Assembly (NCBI GenBank): GCA_032622095.1
Contig: CP136061.1
Location: 175,915,692-175,979,691, forward strand
Reading direction: 5' to 3'
Origin: Siphonodentalium dalli
Lineage: Eukaryota; Mollusca; Scaphopoda; Gadilida; Siphonodentaliidae
DNA: 64,000 nucleotides
The notes under the pieces are model-generated. The model saw only the letters and a list, made by a program, of their open reading frames with translations, did not search any database and was not told where the DNA came from. Shown one piece after another: positions 23,251-34,155 of this stretch; positions within the stretch are counted from its first letter, which is position 1; each line of letters opens with the position of its first letter. The translations under genes and the position numbers were made by a program.

Positions 23251-25721
23251 ACTATTTTTGCCCGACACTGATGTTTTGACATATTCTAAAATAAACTGCC
23301 AAGCATTAACTCGGTTATGTGCACAGTTCTGTTAGACTACATCGAAGTGAATATGCAATGTATCTGCTATGAGGTCTGCGGCCGTATTGAAATTTATTGA
23401 TTAAATCTGTATTATGGACTCTCCATTCGACAACCGAAGCAAACATTCTATATGGAGTCTCTGATATGCAGTCGGAGAGTTTTGTGGTGAGCTCTGTTAG
23501 CTTGCGAGATGAGTTTGTAATTCAACTGTAGTTGCTGGGGTGAGTTGGTTGTAGATAAACTACCATCAATGTGACCATCTATTGGACGAAGTAACAGGAG
23601 TGGTACATGTGCTGACTCACATCTTGAGAAGTTTGACAATGTCTCAACTATTCAAACGAATTTCGGGTGATGAAACACAGATATGCCAAAAACAAGAAAC
23701 TGAACAATGAAATATCCCCTTATTGTATCTTATTAGACACAACTGTTTCATAATTAGATACGAAATAATGTTTGCACTAACATGTAATGCCTGTGTATTT
23801 CTAAGTTGAGCAATTATATTTCCCGGTGGCAGTATGATAGCAATGCAACTTCGACGAAGTCAAGGTGTGATATTGTTCCTGAATATTCAAACTTTTGTTG
23901 GCCGGGCGAAAGCAACGTGCTCAACAATTCATCAAGAATTGGCAACGAATAAAGCAGATCTGCCCCAAACGATATAATATAGCCATAAAGTTGGATTTAT
24001 GTCTGTATTATGACTACAGGGATTCTTTTGCGTTCGAGTACTCGTTAAGCTCTTATAATGATACAGTCAGCACATATCCGGTTTGACTTCCTTCCCAGGA
24101 AACGGGCAGGATCGTTTAAATTATATTGGGCAATTTCATGTTAGATTTATAAGAGTCCATTCTGTTATATTCTCGATTATAAACAAACTATGTTTGGTCA
24201 AACATAGTCACAATATACCTTAACGTGATAGTATCTAATTTAGATTGGGCGAATATATCCACCTCCTTTGCTAAATGCCGTTTGAGAATATAAACATTTA
24301 TCACATTTTATAACTTTGAGTTTTGGCGGCCATTCTGGCGACCATCTTGGGTCAAATAGATCAATGTCGAGTGTAATTGAATGACACTAACGATATTTAA
24401 AACTGTGTACACTTTTGTTTATTTTATTATGCCTATTTCTGTCCAATGTAAATCTAGAACCTCGAGAAGCAAGTTTATTTGTGAAGTTACATAGTGCATT
24501 ATTTAATTTGCATTTTTCGGAGTATGGGCAACAATTAGACACAAATTACAGCATAATATGTTTTCCAAAGTACTTGGTGTCATAACTGATAAAAACAAAG
24601 ACAAGTCCTACTCGCCACAGTTTACAAATAACCGAAAATGACGTAAGGGGTATGTGTAACAATTCAACACATTTCTATATTTCGGTCACCATTTTGACAG
24701 CCATCTTGTTTTTTTATCCATCTTGTTCTTTAAAAAGGAAGCTTGGTGCAATTTTATCATTGCCGTAGAAATATTTATCATTTTCTGTATTAAATTTTCT
24801 TCCTCACTCAGTGCCCATTCTGCAATTTTGTGTGGCTGCCATGAAGATGATTTGACTTAATTTTCGTGGTATAACTCTGTTGAATTATCGGGTATAAGCA
24901 GCTATATGGTTCACCAAATTTACAAATTATTGCATTTGTCCATGGATTTCCGCGAAAAAGTAGCACATATTCACATATATTTACGTTTTCCCCAACACAT
25001 GAGTGATATCAATAAAAATTGGACAGATTTTGGTGATTTCTCCATTTTGGCAGCCATCTTGGCCGCCATCTTAAACAAAAATGCACTCTATTCAGTGTAA
25101 CTATATGCCAATTCACATATTTAAAACATTATTACATTATCTTCATCAAATTCAGTTATTTTCTGTTCAACTCTTGGCTAGAATCACATAATTTAATTTT
25201 GGTTAACTTTCATAGCACATTTTTGAATTCACATTTTAAAGATAGCTGGCAGGAATGAGATCCGAAATATGACATATTATGTTGTAGAAATGGTTGGATA
25301 CTAGAATTTATTCAAATTTAGGTCTTTATTCGTTACAAATTTCAAACATCGGTTAATGATTCAAGAGGAAAGTGTTAAAAATCATAATTTTACGAATTTC
25401 GGTCGCCATTTTGGCGGCCATCTTGGTTTATGGTGGCCACTTTTTCTGTCAAATGGAAGTATGGTGTATTAGTTTCACGTCAGTGGTGAGACAATCAAAT
25501 TTCTATAATAAATTCACAAGTAGATATTAATCAAACTGACTCAGTGCATACTGTGAAATTGTGTATGGCGGCCATCTTGATGACGTCATAAATCTACCCA
25601 GTCGCGACCCCAAGGTGTCTAACATTTGTTTTCTGGTGCCTGACATATCAAGCAACGTCATTGGGATAGTCACTATATTTCTTCACAAAGTGCACACGGG
25701 AGTACATAAGAGCCTCTACTA

Positions 25722-25738
25722 ATAGTATTGTATAGTAT
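25722..25738 (+). repeat. 17-bp direct repeat, right copy
   Basis: Exact repeat of 19859-19875 (ATAGTATTGTATAGTAT), directly after the right end of the element. Confidence 0.7.
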
Positions 25739-26641
25739 TTTATTATAAATAATTTTTATATTTTTTATTTTCAATAATTTTATTTTCAAACATTCATTCG
25801 GGTGTTGTAAAATCCCATCGTCGATTGCCTCAGCGAAGCCGCAAGCCTTTGCCTCACAGTGGTTACATATATGAAGGCAGGCATGCGATCCTCTCGTCAA
25901 TAGCACCTGGAATTATAAAATAATATCGCTTAGTGGACTTGAACTTAAGCTAATATTAGTAACAGATATAGCTGTACACCCCTCCGACTGTATGTTTTTG
26001 TCCCCTCCTCATTATTGTTTTAACCATTGCTGAATATTGAGTCGAAAAATGTCATATAACTCCACACAAAAAGGTCTGACATATTTCATATTCTTATATG
26101 TTCGCATGTTCCCATGGTACTAAATATATATATGCCAAGCCAAAAAAAACAAATGACCGCAAAACTTAGGAATAAAATCTCGGAAAATTGCATCCACGAA
26201 AGGACGTCGTACGAACAAGCTGCTTCCTGTATAACCCCGCAAGTTGTGGGCCACAACTCGTTGCGAGTGTATAATCAAATATAAAGGGTAAAAATCGGCA
26301 CACCGCTGCATTTTTCTGAAAAACGTTGGATGTAAATCATTTTTTTTTTATGTCGGCCTTCCGAGAGTGATGACAAGACAGAGTTAACAATATGACATAC
26401 ATCAAAAGTTATATGTTTACCGAACATGTACTTCGTAGTTGGATTTCAGTTACAGGTTACAGTTCAGTTATATATATAAGTCACCGCCTGGATGTTATGT
26501 TGTACCAGGAGACATATACAACATTATGGACACCCAGAACCATTGTGGCCACGCAAAAGTCAAATGAAACGCCCATCATCTGCGGCAAAATTGCTTTTTC
26601 GACCAGAAATTGAAGATGGCAGACCTCAGCAAAATCACGAC
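25739..26641. other. No recognisable gene
   Basis: AT-rich DNA with chance frames. Nothing with exon signals or terminal repeats. Confidence 0.5.
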
Positions 26642-26644
26642 TAA

Positions 26645-27352
26645 GTGTCGGTGCACACGATCACGGTTGTCCCCGGTTTACCCGGCTGCGGTGTAAATCG
26701 GGGACAACCGGGATCGTGTGCGCCGACACTTTGGGCCGGTTTTTGTCGGATCCGATTTAACCGGACCGATCAAACTGAGTTTGATTTCATCCGGAAAAAC
26801 CGGCTCGTGACGATGGCAACGCGCGTGTTTTGCTTGTCACATGACCAAAACATCATTCAAAATGTCGGAATAGTTAGCAGCGACCGCTATTCGAAAATTA
26901 TGTCAAGAATTCTGATCCATCGACAAGTAACAACTGCTGGTAGACCTATGGGCAGAAAATAGGTGCCCGTATATAGTAATCGCAACAAGAAGGCGGTAGC
27001 TGTGGAAAGGTAGTTTACGCCAATGTACGGCTATTGGCAGTATTCACAGTATTGCCCGTGACCTCAAATTCAATATATTATTATTAATATTATATATTCA
27101 TTCAGTTTATTATTAATAAATATTAGTCTTTAGAAATACATATTAATATAAATCACCATGACTAGCTTATAGTAAATGTCTAGATCGGCTGACCACACCA
27201 GTTGGCTATTTACTACAGTGAGCGTAGGCATAGCATGCATATGACCGGAGTGAAAATCGGACTTGTGTGCGCTGAACCCCCAGATTTTATCGGGCCCGAT
27301 TTACACCGCAGCCGGGTAAACCGGGGACAACCGTGATCGTGTGCGCCGACAC
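26645..27352. mobile_element. PIF/Harbinger-like MITE (708 bp)
   Basis: The left end starts GTGTCGGTGCACACGATCAC and the right end is its inverse with one change, continuing inward as GGTTGTCCCCGGTTTACCCG for about 55 bp in all. TAA stands on both sides (26642-26644, 27353-27355), the 3-bp TWA duplication typical of PIF/Harbinger. The left end is itself an 85-bp palindrome (26645-26729) ending CGCGCCGACAC-like, so it looks like two ends back to back. A 105-codon frame across it (26645-26962) is not considered a gene. GC content is well above the surroundings. Confidence 0.8.
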
Positions 27353-27355
27353 TAA

Positions 27356-28077
27356 GCGGACAGATTTTTTACAACTAATGATTAAATTTTTCGGGACTAA
27401 CCGGACAGTATTTTCGAGGTGGGTACCTACATCAAAAGATGAAATTTGGAATTTTGAGACAGTCCGTGAAAATACTCAAAATATGCATTTGTGGGAGGAA
27501 AACAGGACTTTCGATCGGTGTATAGGTTGTTGCGACAGTTGTCTGCGATGAATGTGAAAAGTATGATTTTCTGGGATATTTTGGGGAAGAAATCGTCTCG
27601 CGGCAATGATTAAATGACATTTTTTCCGCGATCGAACAATGGCAACTGACTTAAATTGATCGTCGGTGTCCGAACATTAGCGAAGAAATATTCACTCACC
27701 TTCAGTTGGTCAGATATGGTATCCAAGCGTTTATTTTCCCAAAAAAACGTCCAAAAATGTCAAAAAATATTTGTCGCCAGATATTTCTCCACCTCGAAAT
27801 CTACGACTTCCGGTTTTGGTTCGTGTCCGTTGATCCACTGTGGTATTGTTGATTCCTTTGAATCAGTATTTCCAATTCTTCCCATTGCTGGACGAGTTTA
27901 TTCAAGTTATCTGTCATTATTTGAGGTTGATCACTGGCACTGAATTCCACATTTTATGCCTGCCTCCTTGTACTACTAGAATTTGCTGGGCCCTGACTTG
28001 GCCTTCCCATTTGTGTTTCACAAATTATGTCCTCATTATTATCAATAGGCTGAATGCTGACGTTGGCATCCCACAGT
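27356..28077. other. Unassigned; coding-like - strand stretch at 27800-28077
   Basis: On the - strand, 28070 down to about 27935 reads LWDANVSIQPIDNNEDIICE and TQMGRPSQGPANSSSTRR. After a stop, about 27925-27800 reads QPQIMTDNLNKLVQQWEELE and ILIQRNQQYHSG. The amino acid mix looks like real protein, and these pieces lie next to coding-like sequence at 29000-29315 once the hAT element is removed. No family recognised, and frames do not join cleanly. Confidence 0.3.
28070..28077 (+). repeat. 8-bp target site duplication of hAT-like element, left copy
   Basis: CCCACAGT, repeated exactly at 28991-28998. Confidence 0.95.
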
Positions 28078-28990
28078 TAGTGTTGAAACGATTATTGAAT
28101 TTCAGAGTCGACTAGTCGAGGCCCAAAAGTCACATTGCGTCGACTAGTCAGTACCCGATATCAAAACTTTCAAACATAACATTGTACGGAAAATTCATCG
28201 TACATGGCGTACACTGATGACTGATGCAATGACGGTCTATTGCGTTGCGCATTTCCCTGCATACACACCAATTTATATGGGAAATAATACTTGATATTTA
28301 TCCAACACACTGAATGTATTTTATATAATTAGACATGTGGTGGATAATGATTAGAAACACGATCATTTATACAGGTTTTAAATTTAATATCAGTGTTCGA
28401 GATTATTTCGTTTAGTCACGTGATCACCAATAAACCGGTGCCGAGCGGTGTCACTATAAAATGTTAATGTTCCGACTAAATACACCTATAGTAGGCTACG
28501 TTGTAGAATACGATAGCCAGTTCTTAATGTCAGTATCATTTATATATGGTAGCACCAATTATGTCACCTTAAGCGACCTTAACCCAGCGTCGCATCATAA
28601 CCCGACGGTGCAAGATCAATTGAAATGTACACAGTGTCTATATCAAAGCGGTCTCGGACAAACGACAAATCATGTCAATTATTGCCATCATGTCTTTGAC
28701 CTCAAACGACGAGTGAGACATTGTGTTGTCAATTTCATTCGTTCAATTAATAGTCGGGTCACCGGTCCGTGTGTGTCTATACTAGTAACACTGTCAATTC
28801 CGGGTGCCACCAAACGTTATACTTACCATAACTTACTCGCAGTTAACACCGTTTATGCCGGAATCGATCTTGAAAACGTTATACATGAAACTAATACACT
28901 ATATTCCGACTAGTCGACGGCAAAATTCAGAGTCGACGTTCTGACATTTCAGCGTCGTCTACGACTAGTTGATTAATCGTTTCAACCCTA
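28078..28990. mobile_element. hAT-like non-autonomous transposon (913 bp)
   Basis: Left end TAGTGTTGAAACGATTATTG; right end, inverted, TAGGGTTGAAACGATTAATC. A perfect CCCACAGT duplication flanks it. GTCGACTAGTCG-type motifs repeat near both ends (28105-28150, 28910-28970). These features are diagnostic of hAT. The interior has an open frame of 150 codons (28461-28913, +; e.g. NPTVQDQLKCTQCLYQSG) with no resemblance to a hAT transposase that I can see. One end of the same family lies at 55630-55723. Confidence 0.93.
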
Positions 28991-29315
28991 CCCACAGTTT
29001 CACAAGTTCTCATTTTTTAAAACTGGTGGGTGTCCGGACGCCGTGTTATTCTGATTCGGACCGCAACTACCCTGTTGTCCAATTTTTGGGTTCTGGACTT
29101 CGGTCCCTCGCATTGGTCTTGCTGGGGGCTGAATTATCGGCATTGACATCATGGACTGCTGAGTGCCCACATCTCGATTTTGATGAAACTTCATTTGCGG
29201 CAACCTGGTGGCCATTGTTTGTTCTTTGTTTTAGCTTTTCCCATAGTGGAACTCCAACTTTACTTTGGCAACAAACAAGCCTCATAAGCTCTTGATTCCG
29301 GAACAGAATGTCACC
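28991..29315 (-). pseudogene. Possible exon of an unidentified gene, interrupted downstream by hAT
   Basis: On the - strand a strong 3' splice site (a run of 13 T, then ATTTCAG) ends at 29316. From 29315 the frame reads GDILFRNQELMRLVCCQS and KVGVPLWEKLKQRTNNG. A second frame from 29215 reads MATRLPQMKFHQNRD, TQQSMMSMPIIQPPARPMRG and TEVQNPKIGQQG. It has a polar, Q/P/N-rich composition typical of disordered protein. The switch of frame implies a frameshift or a missed intron. Coding-like text resumes beyond the hAT element at 28070. I cannot identify the protein. Confidence 0.35.
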
Positions 29316-29393
29316 CTGAAATAAAAAAAAAAAACAATATAGAATATCCGCCACGAGTCTTAAGAGTTGCACTGCTAGATGAATTATAAATAA

Positions 29394-29995
29394 CTAGGGG
29401 GTTGCCCGTCACAAAATGACGGGTTTATAAATGTTCTTTGTTACTTTCTAGTGTCCACGGTTATGAACAAATTCTCATTTCTATATTAGAAATGGAATGG
29501 TCATGCTTCTCTTTTTTGTCACTGGATACTCGAGGGAACACTTTATTTCACTAAAAACTGTATTTCTACACACCCAGCCCACATATGCGCATGCACATAT
29601 TGAACGAAACAAAATCAGCATATTACTTTAAATATTACTATATACTAACTGAAACACACTCAATTCGGGAGACTTTATTCAGCGACCAAGGGAGCTTGCG
29701 GCACATTTTGATTTTAAACTGACCCACTTTTGAGCCTGTATTCAGTATGCAGCCGAAAGGATCACTGGCCCTGCACTGCAGCCGATTTGTAGGAACACTT
29801 TATTTCAATAAAACTGTATTTTGTACTCCCCCTCTCTCCCCAATCCACATATATGCATGCACATATGGAAAGCAACAATCAAGATATTTTACTTTATTAC
29901 TATTTACCAACTGAAACAGGCTCCATCTGGGAGCCTTTATTTAGTGCACTTCCCGCACATTATATGATCTTAAACAGCACACGCTTCGCACACAT
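29394..29995 (+). repeat. Diverged tandem duplication, period about 260 bp
   Basis: A block with GGAACACTTTATTTCA, AAAACTGTATTT, GCGCATGCACATAT, AACTGAAACA and GGGAG-CTTTATT occurs at 29533-29720 and again at 29790-29955. The head CTAGGGGGTTGCCCGTC (29394) contains a small stem, GCCCGTCA...TGACGGG. Confidence 0.6.
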
Positions 29996-30443
29996 TTGAA
30001 TCTTTTAAACATTCTTATTAGATTTGCACTCAACTTAAAGATTAAAAGATCATTAATTAGCGTCGGCAGTATTGTTTACACTGTATTATTAGTCCCGGCC
30101 CAGGATCGGTTTTTCTAACTGAGTTCCGGCGAATCTACTGACGGTATACCCACTGGCGGGAGGTCAGAGTTGTGTCCAATCGCGGTACTCCTTCAATTCC
30201 ACACTCAATGCACAACTTTCATATCAAGGATAGGGTAGGAAATAAGCAAACAAAGATCTTTTAATTGCGGCTTCACCTCACAAAAAATCCCAAAGCAAGG
30301 CAAATTGACTCTCAGAGAATTAAGAAGCTATTGTCCATTGTTTGGGGCACTTTAAAAAGTTCTTCTGTTTGTACATTTGTCCATCCAGATTTGAGTACTT
30401 ATTAAAAATACCACCAGAACACCATTATAAATTATTCTTTCTA

Positions 30444-30475
30444 CAAGTTGAGTTGTAGTGCCATTGACACTTTTA
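30444..30475 (+). repeat. 3' terminus of a family III element
   Basis: AAGTTGAGTTGTAGTG, then CCATTGACACTTTTAATAA: a subterminal inverted copy of the family III 5' end followed by a hairpin AGTGcC-ATT-GACACT. The full match is at 33638-33670. It ends only about 33 bp before the TMTC3 splice acceptor. Confidence 0.6.
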
Positions 30476-30508
30476 ATAATATTCAACCTCGCTTTTGGTT
30501 TCTTGCAG

Positions 30509-30612
30509 GAAAGACTTATACAACAAGAATAGCTCCAAATTATCTTAATATTTATCTGTACCTAGCTAATCTCATATCAAAGAATTCAAGCAGATTGCAA
30601 GAGGCTTCAGAT
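30509..30612 (+). CDS. TMTC3: TMTC3-like protein O-mannosyltransferase, internal TPR exon
   Basis: TMTC proteins are ER membrane O-mannosyltransferases with a multi-pass N-terminal part and C-terminal TPR repeats; TMTC3 glycosylates cadherins and related proteins. This exon is bounded by TTTCTTGCAG (acceptor, to 30508) and GTAAGTAT (donor, from 30613). It encodes 34 residues after a split glycine codon: KTYTTRIAPNYLNIYLYLA, NLISKNSSRLQEASD. From memory of the family, vertebrate TMTC3 has a GKKYAARIAPNHLNVY / LANLIRANESRLEEADQ segment at the same place, an ungapped match. The next exon in the protein is at 47906. Upstream exons (membrane part, first TPRs) are not seen in the window. TMTC1/2/4 are less similar alternatives. 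Confidence 0.88.
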
Positions 30613-30835
30613 GTAAGTATAAATGTCTTTGATAGATTTGGTTGCACTAGTTTTATGAATATACATCATGACTTGTTGACTTTAATATTGATATACAATA
30701 GAAATTTAGATGCATTCATATTCATATATGATGCATATACTTGGAATCGTATCAAGTATGGCCCTCCATGCTTATTTTTACATCATGGTCTAGTACAGAT
30801 GAGCACTATATATTCGATTGTGTTTTCAATCAAAT

Positions 30836-31380
30836 TAAATAGTGTTATTATATGATCATAAGTTTCTTTCCCCAATTCCTATGTTAAAACGTAAAGAAAA
30901 AATGAGATATCTAACGATGTTCACCTCATTAATGAAATAACAGGTTAATAACAGTTCTGAGTGACGTCAGATACTTCAGGGGTTAACATAACTTATTATC
31001 AGACCTGAAAATTGATCAGGTTTTCCCAGCGACGTTCAACGTCACAACGTCTTGTCCAATCAAAGCGCGTTTCATATAATAAAACATTCTGAACCTATTC
31101 TCGGTGAATATTAACTTCCTCGGTTGATAAATCCTCATGTCAACCTTGAAACCATGCAATAAATGTATATTATTATATGATCATAAGTTTCTTTCCCCAA
31201 TTCCTATGTTAAAATGTAACGAGTAAAATCCAACTGAAAAAAGCCCTTGGAAGTCAATATTCACCTCGGCCTATGGCCTTGGTGAACATTGTCTTCCCCG
31301 GGTTGACAATTCCTCGTGTCAACCTCGAAACAATGCGATAACTGTATATTGTTGATACAAATATCATTTTATATTCCAGC
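30836..31380 (+). repeat. Tandem duplication, period about 316 bp
   Basis: TTATTATATGATCATAAGTT followed by TCTTTCCCCAATTCCTATGT occurs at 30845-30885 and again at 31170-31210 with only a base or two changed. A block with GTGAA-ATT...CGGTTGAYAA-TCCTCRTGTCAACC occurs at 31106-31145 and 31282-31325. Confidence 0.65.
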
Positions 31381-31490
31381 TATTTTTTTGCTCAACTTCA
31401 CAAAGTCAAGTTTGCACTATTATCATGGGTTGTCGTCCATCATCCGTGCATGCTTCAAGGGTGATCACTAGATGGGAGTCATCAATTATT

Positions 31491-33670
31491 AGCTCAACTT
31501 TACTTTGTAAAGTTTGAGCTATTGCCATGGCTTTGTCGTCCGTGTGTGAGTGCGCATGTGTGTGTGCATGTGTGTGTGCATGATTCGTCAACAATTTCCT
31601 TTAGCACGGGCTACAGGTCGTACCTTTGATCAAATCATTATGAAATTTGTCATGGACGTTGACATTGACATGTAGATGGGAACGAGTCATTTTGGGGTCA
31701 TTTGGAAAAACAAATATTTAAAAATTCAATCCATTAGCACCGGGCTACAGGCCGGAGTATTCGTCTGATCATCATGAAATTTCTCGTGGAAGTTAATATT
31801 GACATGCAGATGGGAACGACTCATTTTGGGGTCATTCGGCCGAAAAACATGGCCGCCAGCAGCCATCTTGGATTTTACTCTTTGAATGACTAAATTTTTG
31901 GCACGGGCTACAGGTCGTAACTTTGATCAGATCATCATGAAATTTGTCATGGCTGCTGACATTGACATGTAGATGGGAATGAGTCATTTTTAGCTCAACT
32001 CTACTTTGTAAAGTTTGAGCTATTGCCATGGCTTAGTATCCGTCGTCCGTGTGTGTGTGCACGGGCTACAGGTCGTACCTTTGGTCGGATCATTATGAAA
32101 TTTCTCATGGGCATTGACATTGACATGTAGATGGGAACGAGTCATTTTGGGGTCATTCGGCAAAAAAACATGGCCGCAAGCAGCCATCTTGGATTTCAAA
32201 ATTCAATCCATTAGCACGGGCTAAAGCCCGGAGTGTTTTTCTAATCATCATGAAATTTGTCGTGGAAGTTAATATTGACATGTAGATGGGAACAAGTAAT
32301 TTGGGGTCGTTCGGCCCAAAAACATGGCCGCCAGCAGCCATCTTGGATTTTACTCTTTGCATGACTAAATCCTTTGGCACGGGCTACAGGTCGTACCTTT
32401 GGTCGGATCATTATGAAATTTGTCATGGCTGTTGACATTGACATGTAGATGGGAACGAGTCATATTGGGGCATTCGGCCAAAAAACATAGTCGCCAGCGG
32501 CCATCTTGGATTTCAAAATTCAATCCATTAGCACGGGCTACAGGCCATACTGTTTGTCTGATCATCATGAAATTTGTCATGGATGTTAATATTGAGATGT
32601 AGATGGGAACGAGTCATTTTGGGGTCATTTGGATGTTAACAATGACATGTAGATGGGAATGGGTCATTTTTGGGTCATTCGGCAAAAAACATGGCCGCCA
32701 GCAGCCATCTTGGATTTTACTCTTTGCATGACTAAATCCTTTGGCACGGCCTACAGGTCGTACCTTTAATCGGATCATCATGAAATTTGTCGTGGATGTT
32801 GACAATGATATGTAGATGGGAACGAGTCATTTTGAGGTAATTCGACCGTAAAATATGGCCGCCGGTAGCCATCTTGGATTTTACTCTTTGTATGACTAAA
32901 TCCTTTGACACAGGCTACAGGTCGTATATTTGGTTGGATCATCATGAAATTTGTCATGGATGTTAACATTTACATGTAAATGGGAATGAGTCATTTTGGG
33001 CTCATTTGTCAAAAAAGCATGGCTGCCAGTGGCCATCTTGGGTTTCAAAATTTAATCCATTAGCATGGGCTACAGGCCGTACTGTTTGTCTGATCATCAT
33101 GAAATTTGTCAATTATCTTAATATTGACATACATATGGGCACGAGTCATATTGAGGTCATTCGGCCGTAAAACATTGCCACCAGCAGCCATCTTGGATTT
33201 TACTCTTTGCATGACCAAATCCTTTGGCAGGGGCTACAGATCGTACCTTTGGTCGGTTCATCATGCAATTTGTCATGGATGGTAATATTGACATGTAGAT
33301 GGGAACGAGTCATTTTGGGGTCATTCGGCCATAGAACATGGCCGCCAGCAGCCATCTTGTATTTTACTCTTTGCATGACTAAATCCTTTGGAACACTCTA
33401 CAGTCCACTTCCCTCATCCGATCATCACTAAACTTCATATTAATCTTGATATTGATCTACTAGATGGAAGCTATCAAATGTTTTTGAATTTCATTGAAAA
33501 ACATAGCCATCAGCAACCATCTTGGATTTTACTTTATATATATCTTCATGTTGATAATCTAGTATTACTTAGACCTTTCAACTTTCCGCATTCTTAATTG
33601 CTCCATTGACTGTAACACATGAAATTATTCCCTTTCCAAGTTGAGCTACAGTGTCATAGACACTTTCATT
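31491..33670 (+). mobile_element. Helentron-like element, family III, near-complete copy
   Basis: The 5' end AGCTCAACTTTAC-TTT-GTAAAGTTTGAGCT (31491-31520) folds on itself. A GTCCGTGTGTG simple repeat follows. The core is a tandem array of about a dozen units of 134-165 bp, each with GACATGTAGATGGGAACGAG, GCCGCCAGCAGCCATCTTGG and CACGGGCTACAGGTCGTAC blocks. The 3' end has a subterminal AAGTTGAGCT (inverse of the 5' end, 33639-33648), then the hairpin AGTGTC-ATA-GACACT (33650-33664). A second 5' end at 31992-32021 and a degenerate one at 31388 show nested or repeated insertion. Same blueprint as families I and II. Long - strand frames in the array are repeat by-products. Confidence 0.8.
31992..32021 (+). 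repeat. Second family III 5' terminus inside the array
   Basis: AGCTCAACTCTACTTTGTAA followed by AGTTTGAGCT and TATTGCCATGGCTTAG, nearly the same as 31491-31530. The array unit before it is cut off. Confidence 0.75.
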
Positions 33671-34010
33671 GGGTCATTCAGCCAAAAATCATGGCCGCCA
33701 GGATGAAGTGAATTAAATTTGAATACCTGCCAGGTCAAAAGTGGCAGTGATAGGGATTTTATATCACTTTTGCTTTCAATAAGTTGACTTCAACTCCTAA
33801 ACATATCCTCTGAAATTACTAACCCATTGGATCTCACAATTAGAGGTCCGTGGGTGAATAGAGACAGAGTTATGAGATTTAAAACTACCCCCTCCCCACC
33901 CCAAATACTTGTACCCCTTCTTAAGACAAATTATTTGAGCTTGTGAATTCATGTTGGGTACTGATATATGGATTCCTGTGATCATATCTTTAATGAATTA
34001 TCAGTTATAG
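33671..34010. other. No recognisable gene
   Basis: Begins with a short family III-like piece (GGTCATTCAGCCAAAAATCA, 33672-33691). After that, nothing recognised. Confidence 0.5.
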
Positions 34011-34011
34011 C

Positions 34012-34155
34012 TTATCGCTATCACCGAGGTATGGGTTACACATCTGCCGATCATCATCGACCTCGCATTTAAACAATAGTTGAGAACTATTTTGTTCTGC
34101 TGATTTTCCCACCTGATTTGCGCTGATTTTTTGGTGCCATCAGTATCTGGTAAAC
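34012..34155 (+). repeat. Family I 3' end plus dispersed fragment
   Basis: GAGGTATGGGTTACACATCT and a degenerate hairpin CCGATCATCATCGACC (34015-34065) match the 3' terminus of family I. They are followed directly by the sequence shared with 11856-11935. The adjacency may mark an insertion boundary. Confidence 0.6.

Larger units (their letters stand above)
19876..25721. mobile_element. 5.8-kb foldback-like element with long inverted arms
   Basis: The first 1.4 kb (19876 to about 21340) and the last 1.4 kb (about 24250 to 25721) are diverged reverse complements. The outer ends are AGTAGAGGCTCTT and AAGAGCCTCTACT. Each arm is itself made of two diverged units of about 740 bp (e.g. starts near 20036 and 20778 on the left). 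Units contain GATGGCCGCCAAAATGGCGA or its inverse. The outermost 200 bp are the best conserved, including ATTTATGACGTCATCAAGAT next to GGCCGCCATACACAATTTCA. The centre (21340-24250) is not repeated and contains a decayed reading frame. Superfamily unknown; foldback elements have this kind of arm. Confidence 0.75.

Noticed and set aside
29067-29372. Identity as a known transcription cofactor from its Q/P/N-rich text
   Set aside because: Low-complexity composition alone does not identify a protein; no family-specific motif was found.
31406-33597. Many - strand frames with SKIQDGCWRPCF and HSHLHVNVN blocks
   Set aside because: They repeat with every family III core unit, are broken by frameshifts between units, and recur in all copies; they follow the repeat rather than a protein.
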